NCBI GenBank assembly: GCA_015075625.1
Contig: JABTTZ010000001.1
Coordinates: forward strand, 806,001 to 870,000
Direction of reading: 5' to 3'
DNA length: 64,000 nucleotides
From: Anaerolineales bacterium
GTDB taxonomy: Bacteria; Chloroflexota; Anaerolineae; Aggregatilineales; UBA2796
Shown piece by piece: positions 36,600 to 43,629 of this stretch. A program made the position numbers and the translations under genes. The notes beneath the pieces are model-generated. The model had not been told where the DNA came from. It saw only the letters and a program-made list of their open reading frames with translations, and ran no database searches. Every line of letters begins with the position of its first letter. Position 1 is the first letter of the stretch.

Positions 36600-36772
36600 C
36601 AGAATGTAACTTCCCACTCACTAGACGTATCCTCTGACTATACTTGGAAAACAGCTTTGTGCGCGTAAAAGGGGCGTTTCAACAGCATCAAAAAAGCGTG
36701 GGGATGTTGTCACAATCATGTTAAAATGGTCAACAAGAACATATGAAGTTCTCAGGTTAAAACGTAACCTAA

Positions 36773-36940
36773 AGCATTTTCCAAGAAGATTGACCCCTTA
36801 GTGATTGACAGCCTCGCTTGTCACGATATACTTACCAATGGGCTAGGCGCTGCTGATCAAGGGGTAAACGAACGACGCCCGCCCTTCTTGTAAGAAGGCT
36901 GGTTGCCGCCCAACCAGTGAGGGTACTGCAATAATAACAC
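36773..36940 (+). promoter_or_regulatory. Duplicated promoter plus structured leader element, copy 1
   Basis: A consensus promoter TTGACA (36805-36810), 16-bp spacer, TATACT (36827-36832) is followed by a leader of about 95 nt. It holds hairpin A (36883-36898, CCTTCTTGTAAGAAGG) and hairpin B (36899-36917, CTGGTTG/CAACCAG with a 5-nt loop), then TGAGGGTAC, which can serve as the ribosome site of the next gene. About 85-90% of bases match copy 2 at 63637-63802 by eye, including two single-base indels, which argues against coding. No poly-U follows, so the hairpins are not ordinary terminators. It is placed upstream of the three-gene membrane/TetR operon. Confidence 0.75.
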
Positions 36941-37383
36941 CCGAAGAAGCCTATCAGCGTCACCAAGAGCGCGGCAAAGCTGCCCACAAACGTGGGCTGC
37001 GCTGGCGTATCCTGCTCCCGCTTGGGGTGGTGGGGGCGGCGCTCATAGTCGTCCCCCTGCTGGTGATGCTCTCCCTAGAAGGTATCAAACAAACCAGCGT
37101 CTCCGCCTTTATGCTGCTCTGCTTGCTCGTCCCGATGATGGTCATTATGGCGCTCGTCTTGGCGGTGATGGTTGCCCTGAGCTATGGCATGGCGCGGCTT
37201 TACGGCGGCACATCGCACCTGACGCGGCGGGCATACCACCTTACCCATCGGGCAAATACGGCATCAACGGCACTCTCCAAGCGCCTCACTGCGCCGCTGA
37301 TTCGCCTTCAAGCACGGGCAGTCTATCTGGAAGAATTTGTAAGGCAACTTGGAAAACGAAAGAAAGATCGGATTGATCGATGA
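36931..37383 (+). CDS. Membrane protein, two TM helices, start codon unusual
   Basis: About 150 residues. Protein-like sequence starts at about 36937 (TPEEAYQRHQERGKAAHKRG), upstream of the first standard start (GTG at 37027, inside the first TM helix). In frame there are only ATA codons (36931, 36934) after the GAGGG at 36919-36923, at 7- and 10-nt spacing, so ATA initiation, a sequence error or another start must be assumed. Two TM helices lie at about 30-55 and 65-90 and are followed by a basic amphipathic tail. The 3' end overlaps the next start (ATGA). Function unknown. Confidence 0.55.
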   Translation: MITPEEAYQRHQERGKAAHKRGLRWRILLPLGVVGAALIVVPLLVMLSLEGIKQTSVSAFMLLCLLVPMMVIMALVLAVMVALSYGMARLYGGTSHLTRRAYHLTHRANTASTALSKRLTAPLIRLQARAVYLEEFVRQLGKRKKDRIDR

Positions 37384-37601
37384 ACGACGAAACGACCCAG
37401 TGGAAAACGAATATGTATCTCGTCGGGGGGGCAATCGGCTTGCTGATCGGCGTTTTCACCGCCTATCTCTACACCCGCGCTGCCGATGAAGCCACTCCGG
37501 GCGGCACCCCCAAACGGGTCTCTACGGGAGATGCCTTTCGGGTGGGAATGACGGCGCTAGGATTGGTGCGGCAGGTGACCGAACTCGCCAGCAAAAAGTG
37601 A
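37380..37601 (+). CDS. Small single-TM protein (YtxH-like size)
   Basis: 73 residues. A Gly-rich TM helix (MYLVGGAIGLLIGVFTAYLYTRAAD) spans about 12-35, followed by a basic Pro/Thr-rich segment and an amphipathic tail. It resembles small envelope proteins with a glycine-zipper helix, but I cannot name a family. Overlaps both neighbours by four bases (ATGA at 37380, GTGA at 37598). Confidence 0.65.
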   Translation: MNDETTQWKTNMYLVGGAIGLLIGVFTAYLYTRAADEATPGGTPKRVSTGDAFRVGMTALGLVRQVTELASKK

Positions 37602-38242
37602 CACGTCCCCGCCGCGTTTCTCGTCCTCGAAAGGGGGCGACGCCTGATCACGATTCCCAACGTGCCGCCCTTTTGACGGCGGCACGGGCGCTCTACCGTG
37701 AGATGGGCTATGCCGAGACAACCTTTCCCCATGTTGCCGCTCGCGCCGCCCTTTCCGAAGATATTCTGCTCCGCCATTTTCGCGATAGGGAGCATCTGTT
37801 GAGCGCCGTGCTAACGGCACACAGCCCCCTCGCGGATCTGCTTACTGCCCTTGATCGGGCGACTGGCGAGAGCGCCGAGGAACTTCTGCGCAGCGCCTTT
37901 CATCAGCTTATCGCCGCCATCAGCCGCCGCGAGGATTTTCTCGATCTTGCCCTGATTGATGTACAGATCACCAACGGCGCGTTTCTGACCACCCTAACGA
38001 ACGGTGTCTTTGCTAAAGCGCGGGGCTTCTTAGAGCGGATGAAAACGGCGGGGGGGCTGCGTCCGGTGTCGGATATGGTTATTGGGCGGGCGATTGCCGC
38101 GCTGCTGATGGGTTATATTGTCTCCGAACGCGCTATGCCCGCCCTGGCGCGAACGGCGATGCGGATGATTCCGGCGCGGGCGTGGCTGGATGGCGTGCTT
38201 GATCTGTTTCTTTATGGGATTTTAGAAGACGACGCTCGCTAG
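37598..38242 (+). CDS. TetR-family transcriptional regulator
   Basis: 214 residues starting at a GTG that overlaps the preceding stop. The N-terminal helix-turn-helix (about 25-70) has the TetR pattern: AALLTAARALYREMGYAETTFPHVAARAALSEDILLRHF (read as two halves, helix 1 and recognition helices). The C-terminal 140 residues are all-helical, as for the ligand/dimer domain. Located last in the operon led by the structured leader element, so it may regulate that operon, but no operator is visible. Confidence 0.85.
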   Translation: MTRPRRVSRPRKGATPDHDSQRAALLTAARALYREMGYAETTFPHVAARAALSEDILLRHFRDREHLLSAVLTAHSPLADLLTALDRATGESAEELLRSAFHQLIAAISRREDFLDLALIDVQITNGAFLTTLTNGVFAKARGFLERMKTAGGLRPVSDMVIGRAIAALLMGYIVSERAMPALARTAMRMIPARAWLDGVLDLFLYGILEDDAR

Positions 38243-38465
38243 GGTGTGTTGACAGTATAACGCCAGTGATCCCGGCGCTAAAAGGCGTGTCCGGTAACTA
38301 GGGTCTGTTGAGAGTGTCATTCCTGTAGGGGCGCCATGCTTGCGCCCATCGCCGTGCGTGAGCGCCTGCCGCTAAAGCAGCGGGCTGAAAGCAGCCACCC
38401 CTTCGGGGCTTGGAAACCCTACCCCCACCCCATAACAGAGAGAGACTCGCTCCCCCTCTCTACTG
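38243..38465. repeat. Family A hairpin repeat between convergent genes (copy 2)
   Basis: The unit from about 38290 (TAGGGTCTGTTGAGAGTG) to 38465 contains GTAGGGGCG, GCGCCCATCGCCG, the palindrome GCCGCTAAAGCAGCGG, GCTGAAAGCAGCCACCCC, CTTCGGGGCTTGG and a C-rich end. It matches 57765-57955 directly and 1500-1667 in reverse. A partial start (TGTTGACAGTATAA) also occurs at about 38247. No coding sequence is seen. Confidence 0.65.
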
Positions 38466-39662
38466 TTATTCCCTTTTGCTGCACACCTTCCACACCCCGC
38501 CTTCCTTAATCAAAGGGATGGGTGGCTGGTTGGAAAAATCTTGCTCAAAGGATTCTTTTGCCACCGTGACGATCAGCGTCCCCCCAAGAACGACATCGGC
38601 GGCGGTTTCTGTTTGGGCGGTAATGGTGAAGGTCAGCTTGCTCAGGTCAAACGCATCCGCCATGCGTCCGACTGCACCAAAGTTTTCCAGCAGCGCCCGC
38701 CCCTCGTCTAAATAGGGTGTACAGACATAATCAAGCGCCTTAGAATCCCCCTTGAAGGCATAGTCAAAGAAATACCTAGCGGCAGTGGCAGGGTTATTCG
38801 CTTTCTCGGCATCATCGCGGGCGCAGCGAAAGCCCAACGTGGGGGCAGTCTCTCGTTCGCTTACCCCGTCACGGTAGGTGGCACGGAGGTGATTGGGGGC
38901 ATCGGCATACGAACCACCGCGAACGACGCGCTTCACCTCTTTTGGGGCGGCGTCGTACTGCTCCCGCCCATCATCGTATCGATAGGGGTAGGGAAAGCGC
39001 GTTGGGTTGTAGATCGTATTCACCCATTCAGCGGCGTTTCCGCTCTGATCATACGTCCCCACCCAACTGATTCCCCCGGGATGGCTGCCCATCGGGGCGC
39101 TTTGTTCCTCTCCGCCCTGACCAAAGGCGGCGTTTGCTGGCTCGAATTCATTCCCCCAGGGGTAAAGCCAACCATCGACGCCGCGTGCGGCATATTCCCA
39201 TTCTGCCTCGGTGGGCAGGCGTCCCCCTCGCAGTGTACAAAAGGTGAACGCCTCAGTCCATGTCACGCCTGTGCGGGGATGATCCGCCCCTTTTGCTGGC
39301 GTCGTGTCTGTGGCGTTCCCGCCCGCCGCCTGAAACTGGGCGCTGCTCACCTCCATCTGGTCGATCCAGAAAGACTGTTCAACACAGACCCGATGGGCAG
39401 GTTTTTCGTTCGCTTCACCGCCTTCGCTGCCCATCATAAAACAGCCGGGGGGGACAAGCGCCATCGGCACACCATCTACCGTACGGACGAGAGGCGTCCA
39501 TGCGGCGTTTTCAGTGATCATTGAAAGTGGGGTGGGGGTGGGGTTTCCCTGTGCCACAATTGGTATGGTAGCCCCCCCATAAGCGAGGACCATGATCCCC
39601 ACAACCCCGCTGATTCCTATGGTCAGCATGAGGAATCGACTCACCCGAATCCGTTTAGGCAT
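38466..39662 (-). CDS. Formylglycine-generating-enzyme-like (SUMF1/EgtB-type) exported protein
   Basis: 398 residues. A TM or signal segment lies at about 10-35. The FGE-sulfatase fold spans about 60-290: LVPPGCFMMGSEGGE, FWIDQMEVSSAQFQ, GGRLPTEAEWEYAARG, GNAAEWVNTIYNPTRFPYPY and RVVRGGSYADAPNHLRATYR. The active-site cysteine pair of true formylglycine-generating enzymes is not evident, so the protein may use the fold for binding or another reaction. The C-terminal 100 residues form a separate domain. Function unknown. Confidence 0.8.
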   Translation of the reverse strand: MPKRIRVSRFLMLTIGISGVVGIMVLAYGGATIPIVAQGNPTPTPLSMITENAAWTPLVRTVDGVPMALVPPGCFMMGSEGGEANEKPAHRVCVEQSFWIDQMEVSSAQFQAAGGNATDTTPAKGADHPRTGVTWTEAFTFCTLRGGRLPTEAEWEYAARGVDGWLYPWGNEFEPANAAFGQGGEEQSAPMGSHPGGISWVGTYDQSGNAAEWVNTIYNPTRFPYPYRYDDGREQYDAAPKEVKRVVRGGSYADAPNHLRATYRDGVSERETAPTLGFRCARDDAEKANNPATAARYFFDYAFKGDSKALDYVCTPYLDEGRALLENFGAVGRMADAFDLSKLTFTITAQTETAADVVLGGTLIVTVAKESFEQDFSNQPPIPLIKEGGVWKVCSKRE

Positions 39663-39704
39663 GATGGTTCCTTGCTCGTGAAGATTCCAAAAGCGGTGAC
39701 CGTT

Positions 39705-41222
39705 TTAACGCTTGGGTGAGGGGGGACGGTTTTCGCGCCGCCGCCGATCATCCTCATCGGTCAGGTAGGGTTCGCCATTTTCCCCATTTCCGGCGGACGA
39801 CTCAGCAAGGTTGAGATGAAAGAGATCGCTGATGAAATCTTCCATCTGGGAGACGGTATTCGCCCGCAGCACGTAAATGCCCACCCCGCGCCGTTCGGCA
39901 TCGACAATCAGCTTGGGGCGGCGGCGGTAGTAGTTTTTCAGAGTGATAATCGCCCCTATGTCGGTCAGGTCTTCCACGATGATCAAGGGGACGCGCATCC
40001 GACGGGCAGCTTGCGCCAAGCGGTTGCGGGCGACGCCATAAGCATAGACGCGCACGGGTTGAAGTTCGCCCGGCTTGTGTTCACCCTCGGTGCTGTGCGT
40101 TTTTGGCTCAGGGCGCTCCCCACGTTCGTTTCGGCGGGGAATTTCCCGCACCTCGCGGGGATCACGCGGGTCGCCCTGCCCGCTTCGCCGCCCATTATCA
40201 CGGGGGTTGGCGTCATAGCGAGGGGGGGCGTGCTGCTCGATAATAACCTCGCCCTCAGCATTTCGGTAGCGTATTTCCGTTGGCAGCGGACGCCCACGCA
40301 GCAAGCCATCCACCGCCGCCGCCACATCCTCATGAATGACGAGGCGATCTCGGTTTTGTAGTTCGATGAGGACATCAAAGGTGGGCGGCGCAGCGCGTTC
40401 GAGGACGGTCTTTTGTGTCCCCCGACGGCGTGCTTCCTCATCGGAAAGGGTGACGGCTTTGATCCCACCGATGAGGTCGGAGAGCGTGGGGTTGTTCATC
40501 AGGTTATCAAGGGTTTGCCCGTGCGCCGTGCCAATGAGTTGAACACCGCGCTCGGCAATCGTCCGGGCAGCATCCGCCTCCAGCGCCCGCCCGATCTCAT
40601 CGATGATGATCACTTCGGGGTTGTGGTTTTCCACCGCCTCGATCATGACCTCATGCTGAAGGGAGGGCTGTGGCACTTGCATCCGTCGGGCGCGTCCTAC
40701 TGCCGGGTGTGGCACATCGCCATCCCCGCCAATCTCATTGCTGGTATCCACAATGATCACCCGCCGCGCCTCGGCAAGGACACGCGCCGCTTCGCGGAGC
40801 ATGGTTGTTTTGCCCACGCCGGGCGAGCCAAGCATGAGAACGCTTTGCTCACTCTCAATCATGTCCTGAATAATCTCAATCGTGCCATAGACTGCCCGCC
40901 CAATCCGGCAGGTTAGCCCAACAATATCCCCGCGCCGGTTGCGGATTGCCGAAATGCGATGAAGGGTACGCTCCATGCCAGCACGGTTATCGCCATCAAA
41001 CGCGCCAATCTTGGTGACGATGTAGTGAATATCATCGGCAGCAATTTCACGGCTGTCTAAGGGGCGCTCGCCATCCACATAACGTGCCGTCGGAACACGC
41101 CCCAGATCAAGGATCACCTCAATCAGGTCGTCTTCATGCCCATGATGTTCAAGCGCATCAACAAGGTAGGTGGGGAGAACGGTCTTTAGCTTTTCCAAGT
41201 CGTCAGTAATACGATATTCCAA
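39705..41222 (-). CDS. Ycf45/SpoIIIAA-like AAA-type ATPase
   Basis: 505 residues. A RecA/AAA-type ATPase core at about 100-310 has Walker A GSPGVGKTTMLREAARVLA near 133, Walker B-like EVIIIDEIGRALEADAA and the sensor segment LIGTAHGQTLDNLMNNP. The N-terminal 100 residues and the C-terminal region resemble Ycf45 proteins of cyanobacteria and plastids; the linker (about 330-395) is charged and Pro/Arg-rich. The final 90 residues form an alpha/beta domain (VPLIIVEDLTDIGAIITLKN). It starts at TTG (41222) with GGAG 10 bases upstream. Role in nucleic-acid or secretion processes is uncertain. Confidence 0.82.
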   Translation of the reverse strand: MEYRITDDLEKLKTVLPTYLVDALEHHGHEDDLIEVILDLGRVPTARYVDGERPLDSREIAADDIHYIVTKIGAFDGDNRAGMERTLHRISAIRNRRGDIVGLTCRIGRAVYGTIEIIQDMIESEQSVLMLGSPGVGKTTMLREAARVLAEARRVIIVDTSNEIGGDGDVPHPAVGRARRMQVPQPSLQHEVMIEAVENHNPEVIIIDEIGRALEADAARTIAERGVQLIGTAHGQTLDNLMNNPTLSDLIGGIKAVTLSDEEARRRGTQKTVLERAAPPTFDVLIELQNRDRLVIHEDVAAAVDGLLRGRPLPTEIRYRNAEGEVIIEQHAPPRYDANPRDNGRRSGQGDPRDPREVREIPRRNERGERPEPKTHSTEGEHKPGELQPVRVYAYGVARNRLAQAARRMRVPLIIVEDLTDIGAIITLKNYYRRRPKLIVDAERRGVGIYVLRANTVSQMEDFISDLFHLNLAESSAGNGENGEPYLTDEDDRRRRENRPPSPKR

Positions 41223-41339
41223 GAAGGGGAATCTCCTAAACGGTGTAAGGTTAGAAAATGGGCGTTTTACGGTACGCTAACGCCCCATGCAGAGCGACTC
41301 CATAGGGGGCTGGATGAGGGTGGAGGGCGCGAAATACCC

Positions 41340-42320
41340 TCACGCCCCGCGCTGACGCCAGTCGCGCTGAATAGGGACGAATTCGGCAATCTTCGGTAGG
41401 CGCAGCCCCGCTACCTCCAGCGGCTTCACCGGACGGGAGACACAATCTTCAATCCGGCGGGCAATATGTTTGCCCATAACTGCTTGGGCGGCATAGGGCG
41501 TAAAGCCACACTGCTCAGCGGCGGTGAACAACCATTCCTGGTAGCGCCTTAGACACAAGTACACTGGCAATTTATCGGCGCGGGGGATGAGCGCCACCGC
41601 TGCGGCAATGACATCTTCGGCAAGTTCAATCCCCACCTCTGGATGAATCAAAAGGGTTACATACGCGCCAAAATTTCCTTTTTGGCTAGTGACATACGCC
41701 ATGATTCGTCCATCTCGTTCCAAGACCCACCCGTGCCGAGGATCGGGCATACCTTCTACCTGCCGGACGATATGCGGCACACTTTGGTAATACAGGCTGC
41801 TGATGCTCACCGCGTCCAATTCTGTTGCCGGACATAACAAGCGCGGCGAATCAGGGATGGGCTGTGGCAGCCGCTGCCAGATCACCTGCCGCACATAGGA
41901 GGCAAAGCCTGCCCGCCGTAGGAGCATACAGGCATCGTTATCTTCGCTGACTTCGGCGGTGAGGGTGAACGCCCCACGCCGCCCCGCGCCAACAATCATC
42001 GCCTGAATCAACCGCGCCCAGGCTTCCTCGCCATGCGGCATGTCTGTTTGATCAACGCCCGGCGCAATAAAGACGATATGGGCGTTTGGCTCACCGATGC
42101 GGTGGCGAAATTGGGCGATATAACCACTGTCGCCATCGCGTAGGACGAACGTTGGTGTTCCTAGATCGCTAAAAGAGAACACACTCCGCAGCGCCCCTTC
42201 CATCGTTTGGACGCCTCGCGTTAGGGCGGTTTGCGAGTCAAGACTCACCCCACGCAGCGTCAGGCGGTGAATGAGCGGCAAATCGATGGGCAAAAAGGCA
42301 CGAACTTCTGGTAGGGACAT
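41340..42320 (-). CDS. GNAT-fold acetyltransferase-like protein
   Basis: 326 residues. Two GNAT-like halves are suggested: LSLTLRGVSLDSQTA-like opening region with FTLTAEVSEDNDACMLLRRA in the first, and HGWVLERDGRIMAYVTSQ with YVTLLIHPEVGIELAEDVIA in the second, the latter resembling the strand 4 acetyl-CoA region. The C-terminal YQEWLFTAAEQCGFTPY is the usual late strand/helix. Substrate unknown. Gene follows a hairpin-rich spacer and lies upstream of the Ycf45-like gene on the same strand. Confidence 0.65.
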   Translation of the reverse strand: MSLPEVRAFLPIDLPLIHRLTLRGVSLDSQTALTRGVQTMEGALRSVFSFSDLGTPTFVLRDGDSGYIAQFRHRIGEPNAHIVFIAPGVDQTDMPHGEEAWARLIQAMIVGAGRRGAFTLTAEVSEDNDACMLLRRAGFASYVRQVIWQRLPQPIPDSPRLLCPATELDAVSISSLYYQSVPHIVRQVEGMPDPRHGWVLERDGRIMAYVTSQKGNFGAYVTLLIHPEVGIELAEDVIAAAVALIPRADKLPVYLCLRRYQEWLFTAAEQCGFTPYAAQAVMGKHIARRIEDCVSRPVKPLEVAGLRLPKIAEFVPIQRDWRQRGA

Positions 42321-42409
42321 ACACGACCCTCACACGTCATCGAACCGATATGTCAGACGTTCACGATACCTAACTCATGATTCTATCACAAGTTTCGGGG
42401 TCATTGGGA

Positions 42410-42665
42410 GGGAGTGCGTTGAATCGCCCGCCCCTAAAGGGGATGGGTTATGGGTAACTCACCCCACCCTAAAGGGCGGGGCTGAAAACAGGGAAAGACA
42501 AAATCCATCGATTTTGGCATGGGGGGTTGGAGATTTTGTCTTTAAGCCCCAATGGGGTGATCAGCCTTAGCGCGGGCGTTTTAACCCCGCGCCCACTGAA
42601 AACAGGGAGGACGAAAGCCTATTTTCGGCATGTGGGCTTTGACATGCGCCCGCACAACCTCACCC
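42410..42665. repeat. Family B hairpin repeat in a divergent intergenic region
   Basis: Three successive modules, each a hairpin followed by CTGAAAACAGGG: CCCCACCCTAAAGGGCGGGG at about 42465; an inverted repeat of 12 bp (AAAGACAAAATC/GATTTTGTCTTT) at about 42493-42543; and GCGCGGGCGTTTTAACCCCGCGC at about 42570. The same motif occurs at 35205-35420. The rest of the 450-bp gap holds the direct repeats listed next; no gene is seen. Confidence 0.6.
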
Positions 42666-42730
42666 CCTAGCCCTTTGGGGAGTCAATTCGTTTCGTTCCT
42701 TGACAAATCTTTTCAACTTCTTAACTGACT

Positions 42731-42770
42731 TATCGTGTAAAATTCGTGAAAAGTTTGTGAAATTTTCGTG
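42731..42770. promoter_or_regulatory. Four 11-bp direct repeats (iteron or response-regulator box)
   Basis: The core CGTG/TGTG recurs with its GTG at 42735, 42746, 42757 and 42768, exactly 11 bp apart, in an AT-rich stretch; consensus TTCGTGAAAA. On the reverse strand this reads TTTTCAC repeats. The 11-bp spacing of four units is like PhoB/PhoP-type boxes. The last unit overlaps the start region of the zinc-ribbon gene. Confidence 0.5.
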
Positions 42771-43109
42771 ATGCATTTCCAACTTTTTCACACAAATCAA
42801 AACAAAAAGATGGGGAGGGCGCGGGTGTCTGCAAAAAACAAGGTGAAACATGCTGTATGCCCAACCTGTCAGCATCTTGGCAATTTTACCTTTCTTGGTG
42901 AACAAAAGTGGCCACCAGAGATCGCTGCCAAATTTGGCTTACCAGAAATCATCATTCTGTGGAGCTGCCCCAACTGCAATACGACCATCAGCGACCCCGA
43001 TTTACCCTCTGTGGTAGATAGCGAGGATGATCCTATTGGAGATGATCTGCCAGCTGCCGAAGACTCCCTCATCCATCCGATACGGGTGGTTGAACCCTTT
43101 CCCAAATAG
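42771..43109 (+). CDS. Small zinc-ribbon protein
   Basis: About 112 residues. Two zinc-ribbon knuckles (CPTCQHLGNF at about 30 and CPNCNTTISDPD at about 67) form one four-cysteine site. The tail is acidic (SEDDPIGDDLPAAEDS). Possible starts are GTG 42768, ATG 42771 and ATG 42810; none has a clear ribosome site. Upstream repeats suggest direct control. No family assigned; may bind nucleic acid or partner protein. Confidence 0.6.
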   Translation: MHFQLFHTNQNKKMGRARVSAKNKVKHAVCPTCQHLGNFTFLGEQKWPPEIAAKFGLPEIIILWSCPNCNTTISDPDLPSVVDSEDDPIGDDLPAAEDSLIHPIRVVEPFPK

Positions 43110-43158
43110 GGATAAACACGCTGGTGGCGTATCCTGGTGCGCCTTTCGGCTTTCTGGG

Positions 43159-43629
43159 CTACGCCACCACCCACGCCCCAACCCACGCATCGCGCCCATC
43201 AATGCCCGCCGGAGGGAGATTCGCCATCCCCACCTCTTGCCAACCCGCAAGGGGCTTCCCCACCCATTTAGACAATGCCTCAAATTCGGGGAGGGTGTAG
43301 GTTGTGACGAGAACGGTCTGCCGCGCCCACCGTCTTACATTCTGAAAAAAAGCTGCCCAAACCGTTCTGTGACGATCCAGATCAGGGTGACGGCAAAGCA
43401 CCATATCAAACGGATCACAAAAGGGGAGAGCGCACACATCGGCACAGAGAATCATCGTTTGCAGCAAGGGCTGGCGAGGAAGTTCGGTGGGGTCAGCATC
43501 GACGCCAATCAGGGTGGCATCTTGCCATAAAGCGTGAAGAATATCCCTCGTGTGGCACGCCCCGCAGCCCACGTCTAGAACAGTTGCCGGCGCGGGGAGT
43601 GCGCTGAGGGCTGCCTTAAACCGAGACAT
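43159..43629 (-). CDS. Class I SAM-dependent methyltransferase
   Basis: 156 residues from ATG at 43629. Motif I is [15 protein letters not shown], motif [14 protein letters not shown], and a later [11 protein letters not shown] plus [18 protein letters not shown]. The compact length suggests a small-molecule or protein methyltransferase without extra domains. Its start overlaps the last 14 bases of the mutase gene, so it is translationally coupled to it. Substrate unknown. Confidence 0.8.
   Translation of the reverse strand: MSRFKAALSALPAPATVLDVGCGACHTRDILHALWQDATLIGVDADPTELPRQPLLQTMILCADVCALPFCDPFDMVLCRHPDLDRHRTVWAAFFQNVRRWARQTVLVTTYTLPEFEALSKWVGKPLAGWQEVGMANLPPAGIDGRDAWVGAWVVA

Noticed and set aside
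36883-36917. Leader hairpins as Rho-independent terminators
   Set aside because: There is no U-tract after either hairpin, and they lie between a strong promoter and the coding start.
42410-42665. CRISPR array
   Set aside because: Units differ in stem sequence and length and have no regular spacers; they are hairpin modules.
42731-42770. Plasmid-type replication iterons
   Set aside because: Only four short units and no Rep gene or DnaA boxes nearby; a regulatory array fits better.
43110-43158. tRNA or small RNA gene between the zinc-ribbon and methyltransferase genes
   Set aside because: The gap is 49 bp, too short, and shows no cloverleaf or clear terminator.
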